Below are positions 32,184 to 37,147 of a DNA stretch of 37,147 nt, piece by piece (position 1 is the first letter of the stretch; each line of letters starts with the position of its first letter). A program made the position numbers and the translations under genes. Source of the DNA: an uncultured Faecalicatena sp. (GTDB taxonomy: Bacteria > Bacillota > Clostridia > Lachnospirales > Lachnospiraceae); the NCBI GenBank assembly GCA_902489075.1, contig CABTYO010000021.1:1-37147 (forward strand). Direction: 5' to 3'. The notes under the pieces are model-generated. The model did no database searches, was not told the DNA's origin, and was given only the letters and a program-made list of their open reading frames with translations.

Positions 32184-34652
32184 TTAGAGTTCATTTTTCA
32201 GCTTCTGGTGAACATTCAGGCTGAAATCATTTTTATCCAGTGTCAGGTTGGGGCTGTAGTACGGGTCCCCTGCTTCCAGGAAATCTGCCCACCTCTTTGA
32301 AAACAGCTCCACCTCGGAATTGAATCTGCGTACCTTTTCCTCTGTATCCTCATAGCCTCTGGATTTGGATTCATAATGCTTAAGCTCGGCATAAGGATTA
32401 TAAACGATCAGATATCCAGCCTCCCGGATCTTCAAGCAGAGGTCCACATCATTGAAGGCAACCGCATATCTGGAGTCAAATCCCTTCACTTCCTCAAATA
32501 CTTTCCGCTTCACCAGCATACATGCCGCTGTAACGGCGCTGTAATCCTGCGCCACAATAATTCTTCTAAAATATCCCGGATCATCTTTCGGGTATCCGAC
32601 AAATGCGTGTCCGGCAATTCCGCCCATCCCGACGATTACTCCCGCATGCTGGATGGAATTGTCCTCATAATAAAGTCTTGCGCCAACGGCACCAACTTCC
32701 TCTCTCATACAGAATCCCAGCATCTCCTCGATGCAGTTTTCATTCAGAATCTCTGTATCATTATTTAAGAAAAGAAGGTATTCTCCCTTTGCATGTTCTG
32801 CGCCGAAATTGTTGATCAAAGGATAATTAAATCCCTTACCGTCCCAGGTGACCACCTTCGCCCTTTCACATTCCTGCTTAAGCTTTTCATAATATGCGAA
32901 TGTCTTCTGGTCTGTACTGTTATTCTCTACGATAATATACTCGATATTCTTGTAAGTATTCTTCTCTTCCAGGGAACGGATACACTTTTCCAGATCCTGA
33001 ATATGGTCTTTGTTCGGAATAATCACAGACACCATCGGATGCTCATCCAGAATATATCTGGTGCGGTATGTCCCGTTCAGCGGAGTCATGCTCACCCTGG
33101 CATGCAGCCCCACACGGTCCAGATGTGCCTGGATTGCCCTCGCACCTGCCTGGAAGGCGTACAGCTTGCTCTCCGGATTCTCGGCTGTGGAATCCTTGTG
33201 CGCCCGCCAGTGATACAAAATCTTCGGGATATGCCGGATCTTATCCGACTGTTCGATGCAGCGGAACACAAAATCATAATCCTGTGCACCGTCAAACTCA
33301 TGATTCAGCTTTCCTGCCTTCTCACAAATCTCCCGCTTCACTACAAAAAGATGGCAGATATAGTTCATGCACCTGAGCATATCAATATTAAAGTCCGATT
33401 TGAAATGAGGCATAAAATGCTCTTTCCCTTCCATATCGACTTTATCTTCATCCGTATATAAAATTTCGATTGTGCGGTCCTGATTCAGTTCACGCACACA
33501 CTCGTATAATGCATTTTTAGCGAGCAGGTCATCATGATCCGCAAACGCAATAAAATCTCCTGTGGCAATCTCAAGCGCCGCATTCGTATTGTCCGAGATA
33601 TGCAGCTGCTTCTCATTGTAAACGACCCGGATCCGCTTATCTTCTCTCTCATACTTCTTAAGTATTTCACGAAGCGGAGAATTCTCGCCGCTTCCATCTG
33701 AGAGGCATAATTCCCAGTTTCCATAGGTCTGCTCTTTCACAGACGCGATCATCTCAGCCAGATACTTTTCCGGTGTCCTGTAAAGAGGGACAACGATTGA
33801 AATCTTCGGCATATACGGGAACTTCCGCTTACTCTGTGCCGCCAGTGCCGATTTGGACGGCGTCTGCTCTTTCAGCCATGCACGGTAACTGATGGAATCG
33901 CGCTTCGTCACCTTGCCGATGATCCGTTTGATCGTAGAAGCGGCTCCATACTGGCGGTAATAGACCTTGGCCTTCTCATACCCCTTCTTTAACTGTGCTT
34001 CTTTTTTCTGCAATGGGGACATACGCAGCTGCATCACATAGTCCATCTTCTTTGTATCAGACTGGAGGTGTACCCTCACTTTGTCAGGCACTTTCCCTTT
34101 ATGCACCGCCACAAAGCCAACGACTTCGTCCTCCTCAACTTCGGGGTAAAGGCGCAGCACGTCCGGCCTTCTGCGTCTCTCGATCTGAACCGGGTACTGC
34201 TTTCCATCCATATCCCAGAATGTAAGCTTCACATTATCTGTATTGATGTACCATCCTGAAATGCTGAATCCATCCTCATCGATGGTTCCCTTATCAACAT
34301 ACTTCGGAATCTTACGCTCAATACGCAGTAATCTGTCCATGGAGATCGTACAGGAAACTTTACTTTTCCCATCACAGGAATTAATCACATTGACTTTTTT
34401 GTGTGATTTCCAGTCCTTCGGCAGATCCACCCACAGGTAATACTGCTTCGTAATGACTCTTCCGTCCTTACTGCGCAGATTACTCATAAACAGATCCTTC
34501 TCTTCCATAACAAACGGAAGTTTCTTCTTGTCCAGCATGACCAGTAATTTATTATCCTGGATCAGATTTTCCATGAACCATCCTACAAGCAGCATCTTAT
34601 TTTTCTCTTTTGCATGAAATCTACAGGCTGTAACCAGAAATTTATTCTCCAT
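32184..34652 (-). CDS. Large two-domain family 2 glycosyltransferase
   Basis: 822 residues. The first 215 form two beta-rich segments with similar GWF/SGWY motifs, a domain often found before such enzymes. After a basic linker come two GT-A domains: about 283-490 (ISIVVPLYRTPEKYL, FADHDDLLA, GAQDYDFVFRCIE) and about 553-790 (VSVIIPNKDHIQDL, VENNSTD, LFLNNDTEIL, FNDVDLCLKIREAGY). Two active sites suggest it adds two sugars in turn or polymerises the glycan. It is the last gene of the exporter unit. GGAG precedes the ATG. Confidence 0.9.
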   Translation of the reverse strand: MENKFLVTACRFHAKEKNKMLLVGWFMENLIQDNKLLVMLDKKKLPFVMEEKDLFMSNLRSKDGRVITKQYYLWVDLPKDWKSHKKVNVINSCDGKSKVSCTISMDRLLRIERKIPKYVDKGTIDEDGFSISGWYINTDNVKLTFWDMDGKQYPVQIERRRRPDVLRLYPEVEEDEVVGFVAVHKGKVPDKVRVHLQSDTKKMDYVMQLRMSPLQKKEAQLKKGYEKAKVYYRQYGAASTIKRIIGKVTKRDSISYRAWLKEQTPSKSALAAQSKRKFPYMPKISIVVPLYRTPEKYLAEMIASVKEQTYGNWELCLSDGSGENSPLREILKKYEREDKRIRVVYNEKQLHISDNTNAALEIATGDFIAFADHDDLLAKNALYECVRELNQDRTIEILYTDEDKVDMEGKEHFMPHFKSDFNIDMLRCMNYICHLFVVKREICEKAGKLNHEFDGAQDYDFVFRCIEQSDKIRHIPKILYHWRAHKDSTAENPESKLYAFQAGARAIQAHLDRVGLHARVSMTPLNGTYRTRYILDEHPMVSVIIPNKDHIQDLEKCIRSLEEKNTYKNIEYIIVENNSTDQKTFAYYEKLKQECERAKVVTWDGKGFNYPLINNFGAEHAKGEYLLFLNNDTEILNENCIEEMLGFCMREEVGAVGARLYYEDNSIQHAGVIVGMGGIAGHAFVGYPKDDPGYFRRIIVAQDYSAVTAACMLVKRKVFEEVKGFDSRYAVAFNDVDLCLKIREAGYLIVYNPYAELKHYESKSRGYEDTEEKVRRFNSEVELFSKRWADFLEAGDPYYSPNLTLDKNDFSLNVHQKLKNEL

Positions 34653-34661
34653 TCTTACTCC

Positions 34662-35264
34662 TTACTTAAATAATTTATATAATACTCTGATAAATACTAC
34701 AACAAATGTTACAAATCCAAGCAGTACGATAAAGGTCTCCAGATCGAACCGGTGGCTTAAGGTCCTTGCAACCAGCGCGCCCTGTGTCTTTTCCCCTCTG
34801 ATCGTCAGACTTCCCTTGAGATGTTCTGAGGTATCCACATAGAATGTGATCCCATTCCCCTCATCAGAACCGGTCTCCCTAAGCACGATTGTATACTCCC
34901 GTCCTTTTGCACCACTGATTCCGGGAATCTTATATTGATTAAACTTATTATTCTTCACATCTGTGCCCCGGATTGTCCCTTCTGCAGTCTCCCCGGTCTG
35001 GTTGTCTGTCACCGAATATTCCAGTACAACCTGATCCACATTCCCAACTATGGTAGATTTGATATTCAGACCGTCCAGCGTATCTTCCTCAGATACAAAG
35101 GTCTGCTTTAGCTCCTCACCGTCTTTCAATATCCCGGTGCCTGCATAAGTCTCAGAGGGTGTCTCCCTGTCATATAAGTACCTGTTCTTATCAATATGTG
35201 CATATAGAAACGACAGGGCAATGACCACTGCTATTAAAATAACTGATTTTATCTTTTTCTTCAT
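34662..35264 (-). CDS. Membrane protein of the exporter unit, unknown function
   Basis: 200 residues with a membrane segment near each end (about 6-23 and 175-197) and an extracellular beta-rich domain of about 150 between. The open frame extends 20 codons upstream into the ATPase gene; the ATG used (MKKKIKS) has AGGGGAACAAGG upstream and gives a normal charged N-terminus, while the earlier ATG (at 35294) overlaps the ATPase stop and has a worse-spaced site. No known domain. Its place between exporter ATPase and glycosyltransferase suggests a role in glycan assembly or export. Confidence 0.7.
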   Translation of the reverse strand: MKKKIKSVILIAVVIALSFLYAHIDKNRYLYDRETPSETYAGTGILKDGEELKQTFVSEEDTLDGLNIKSTIVGNVDQVVLEYSVTDNQTGETAEGTIRGTDVKNNKFNQYKIPGISGAKGREYTIVLRETGSDEGNGITFYVDTSEHLKGSLTIRGEKTQGALVARTLSHRFDLETFIVLLGFVTFVVVFIRVLYKLFK

Positions 35265-35280
35265 CTTCCTTGTTCCCCTA

Positions 35281-36015
35281 TTATGATTCCGCATAAATTC
35301 TGCAGATCTCCTCTGCATCGCCAAACATCTTCAAATGTCCCTTCTCCAGCCACACGATCCGGTTACAGATACTGAGCACCTGCTCGATACTGTGGGAAAC
35401 GAATAGGATCGTGGTACCGCTGTCCCTCATCTTCTGGATCCGCTCGGCACATTTTTCCTGAAAATGAAAATCGCCCACTGACAGGACTTCATCCACGATC
35501 AGGATGTCCGGTGTTCCGATTGTGGCAATTGCAAAGGCCAGACGGGAAACCATACCGGATGAGAAATTCTTCACAGGCACATCCATGAACTCCGCAAGCT
35601 CCGAAAATTCCACGATGTCCCCATAATGCTCTTCCATCTGGGACCGTCTGTAGCCCAGAAGCGCGCCATTTAAAAATACATTCTCCCTGGCAGTCAGGTC
35701 CATATCGAATCCTGCACCCAGCTCGATCAGGGGTGCGATATTCCCGTTCACCGTTACCTTCCCCTCCGTAGGCTTCAATACTCCCGCGATGGTCTTGAGC
35801 ATGGTACTCTTTCCACTGCCGTTCAGACCGATCAGTCCAAGAGATTCCCCCTTCTTCACTTCAAAAGAAACATCTTTAAGCGCCCAGAACTCGTCATAAC
35901 TGACCTGCCTCTTGATACTTTTTATCACATATTCCTTAAAGCTGTCGAACTTCTCCGATGACAGATTAAACTTCATCGATACATGTTCCGCTTTTACGAT
36001 GGTATCATTTTCCAT
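35281..36015 (-). CDS. Polysaccharide ABC exporter ATPase (Wzt/TagH type)
   Basis: Energises export of a lipid-linked glycan with the permease encoded next to it. 244 residues: Walker A GLNGSGKST (about 78-86), Q-loop region, signature NFSSGMVSRLAFA, Walker B ILIVDEVLSVGD and switch His in FVSHS. The short form lacks the C-terminal carbohydrate-binding domain of some Wzt proteins, so export may not depend on a modified chain end. The EHVSMKFNLSSEKFDS start is typical of the TagH/RfbE group. GGAG precedes the ATG, 10 bases after the permease stop. Confidence 0.94.
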   Translation of the reverse strand: MENDTIVKAEHVSMKFNLSSEKFDSFKEYVIKSIKRQVSYDEFWALKDVSFEVKKGESLGLIGLNGSGKSTMLKTIAGVLKPTEGKVTVNGNIAPLIELGAGFDMDLTARENVFLNGALLGYRRSQMEEHYGDIVEFSELAEFMDVPVKNFSSGMVSRLAFAIATIGTPDILIVDEVLSVGDFHFQEKCAERIQKMRDSGTTILFVSHSIEQVLSICNRIVWLEKGHLKMFGDAEEICRIYAES

Positions 36016-36025
36016 ATCACAGCTC

Positions 36026-36802
36026 CTATATATTTAAAATAAATTCATCCTGATTCTTATAAAATACATAAATTCCCAGTGCCAGGGCCGCTGCCACTTC
36101 CACGAACCCGATCAGAAGAGAAGAAAACGACGGCAGTGTGTTCTCCATCATCAGGTCACGGAACATGATCAGATAATTGGTCAATGGATTGAGCATTACA
36201 ATCATCCTGATCTTCTCCGGCAGGATCGACATCGGGTAGATCACAGGAGTCAGGTACAAAAGTCCCGTTGTAAATACAGAGTACAGGTGGATGATATCCC
36301 TGAACTTCACCGTAAGCGCCGCCAGTATCAGTCCGATTCCCAGAGAGAATGCGACCACCATCAAAAGCGGGATCACAGATAAAAAGGCGGTGTAGTGAAG
36401 CTCCGTGCGCGTCGCCACCATCACAAGCAGCAGGGCCGTAAATGCAGCCATCAGATTAATAAAGCTGGATACGACACGTGACAGCACAAACAGGTACTTC
36501 GGCACATACACCTTCTTGATCAGCGATGCACTGCTGATGATCGAAGACATCGAACTCGTCGTGGCATCATTGAAAAAGTTAAAGATGACCTGTCCACTCA
36601 GCACATACAGTGGAAAGTTCTCCACATCAAACTTGAAAATATTGGAAAACACAATGGACAGAATAATCATCATACAAAGGGGATTTAACAATGTCCACAG
36701 AACCCCCAGTACAGAACGCCTGTACTTGATCTTGATATCCCTTGCTACCAGCTCCGACAAAAGAGGCTGAAATTTCAAAAAGTTTTTAATATAACCAGAC
36801 AC
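36026..36802 (-). CDS. Polysaccharide ABC exporter permease (Wzm/TagG type)
   Basis: Forms the membrane channel for a lipid-linked polysaccharide. 258 residues with six hydrophobic segments, matching ABC-2-type permeases. The N-terminal LVARDIKIKYRRSVLGVLWTLLNPL is the family's interface segment. The start is GTG with AGAGG upstream. First gene of the unit permease-ATPase-membrane protein-GT, driven by the promoter about 130 bases upstream. Confidence 0.94.
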   Translation of the reverse strand: MSGYIKNFLKFQPLLSELVARDIKIKYRRSVLGVLWTLLNPLCMMIILSIVFSNIFKFDVENFPLYVLSGQVIFNFFNDATTSSMSSIISSASLIKKVYVPKYLFVLSRVVSSFINLMAAFTALLLVMVATRTELHYTAFLSVIPLLMVVAFSLGIGLILAALTVKFRDIIHLYSVFTTGLLYLTPVIYPMSILPEKIRMIVMLNPLTNYLIMFRDLMMENTLPSFSSLLIGFVEVAAALALGIYVFYKNQDEFILNI

Positions 36803-36821
36803 AACAATCCTCTCAGCGTTT

Positions 36822-36869
36822 TCTAATAAACTCAGGCTGCCTAATAACTTAGATTTCCTAATAACTTAG
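36822..36869. repeat. Three short direct repeats in the exporter leader
   Basis: CCTAATAACTTAG occurs exactly at 36840-36852 and 36857-36869; a variant TCTAATAAACTCAG is at 36822-36835. The step is 17-18 bases. They lie in the transcribed leader between the promoter and the GTG, suggesting a regulator-binding or RNA element. Confidence 0.6.
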
Positions 36870-36921
36870 TTTACGCTGTTTCCTCCATTTTTACTTTCTA
36901 TTCCGACAAATATCCTAGGTT

Positions 36922-36950
36922 AGTATAGCATCGTGGGGGGAAAATAGCAA
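36922..36950 (-). promoter_or_regulatory. Promoter of the polysaccharide exporter unit
   Basis: Minus strand TTGCTA (36945-36950), 17 bases, TATACT (36922-36927) with TG one base before the -10. Repeat e3 begins about 10 bases upstream of the -35. Confidence 0.68.
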
Positions 36951-36960
36951 GAATAAAAAG

Positions 36961-37147
36961 GGGAGGGGGACGCTGGGCGGGAGGGGGGATGGGGATGTCG
37001 GTTCAAAGTCCGCACCGCGGACGCAGTTGTACTAATGGTCCGGGAGGCGGCCGGAAGGGCAGACCTGGGATGCGGCGGAAAAATTGATATTTTTCCGCCT
37101 TAGCCCGGGGTGAAAATTGATTTTGGTAAATCAATTTTCATCCCTTC
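36961..37147 (-). repeat. Branched inverted-repeat element, copy e3 (cut by right window end)
   Basis: Hairpin A is a perfect 11-bp stem (37074-37084 with 37089-37099) with loop ATCA on the minus strand. Hairpin B is a 13-bp stem (37111-37123 with 37128-37140), extended by GGGG/TCCC to 17 bp. GGAAGGG near 37052 pairs with the last bases of the window (CCCTTC), the start of the outer stem. The A-side arm shares an 11-base block (36965-36975) and a 14-base block (36994-37007) exactly with e0, in the same order. GTCCGC/GCGGAC forms a small extra hairpin near 37008-37022. Orientation as e1. Confidence 0.75.

Overview
The window is a chromosomal segment of a spore-forming Firmicute, most likely a Lachnospiraceae-type clostridium. 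The call rests on the Gram-positive division and cell-wall (dcw) gene order with two class B PBPs, a cotJABC spore-coat operon, DUF3841 proteins, paired LCP ligases, and strong AGGAGG-type ribosome sites with clostridial promoters. No species is assigned. Almost every gene concerns building, decorating or remodelling the cell envelope.

Layout: (1) 1-9.85 kb, minus strand: dcw cluster in the order mraZ, rsmH, ftsL-like, two tandem class B PBPs, mraY, murD, ftsW. Hairpin terminators and an internal promoter appear to split it into several transcription units. An unusually long 10-bp-phased GTGG array, the presumed MraZ operator, overlies the mraZ promoter. (2) 9.87-11.02 kb: a gene-free region holding two copies, in opposite orientation, of a large branched inverted-repeat element, with a decayed 39-bp minisatellite between them. 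(3) 11-15.95 kb, minus: a small membrane protein, a DegV protein, a second SEDS glycosyltransferase, asparagine synthetase and tRNA-Pro(GGG). (4) 16-18.8 kb, plus: cotJABC and two DUF3841 paralogs. (5) 19-25.4 kb, minus: HtrA protease, GlmS, a cohesin-domain membrane protein with a highly acidic tail, and an LCP protein. (6) 25.4-36.95 kb: a surface-polysaccharide locus with a rhamnosyltransferase-like GT2, a second LCP, an initiating polyprenyl glycosylphosphotransferase, a GtrII-like membrane protein, a plus-strand GT2, a large two-domain GT2, a small membrane protein, and the Wzt/Wzm-type ABC exporter.

How it fits together: GlmS feeds UDP-GlcNAc precursors; MraY, MurD, the PBPs and the SEDS proteins make and polymerise peptidoglycan; the polysaccharide locus makes and exports a glycan on a lipid carrier; the LCP proteins would attach it to peptidoglycan.

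The most unusual content is a four-copy family of structured intergenic elements at about 1-180, 9871-10176, 10740-11021 and 36961-37147. In the two complete copies a long outer stem encloses two hairpins, A and B. Hairpin A has an ATCA loop and hairpin B has a (A/T)CCGA loop, with paired GTGAT/ATCAC flanks. The two outer copies are cut by the window ends, which suggests a high-copy repeat that broke the assembly. No transposase is present and I do not recognise the family.
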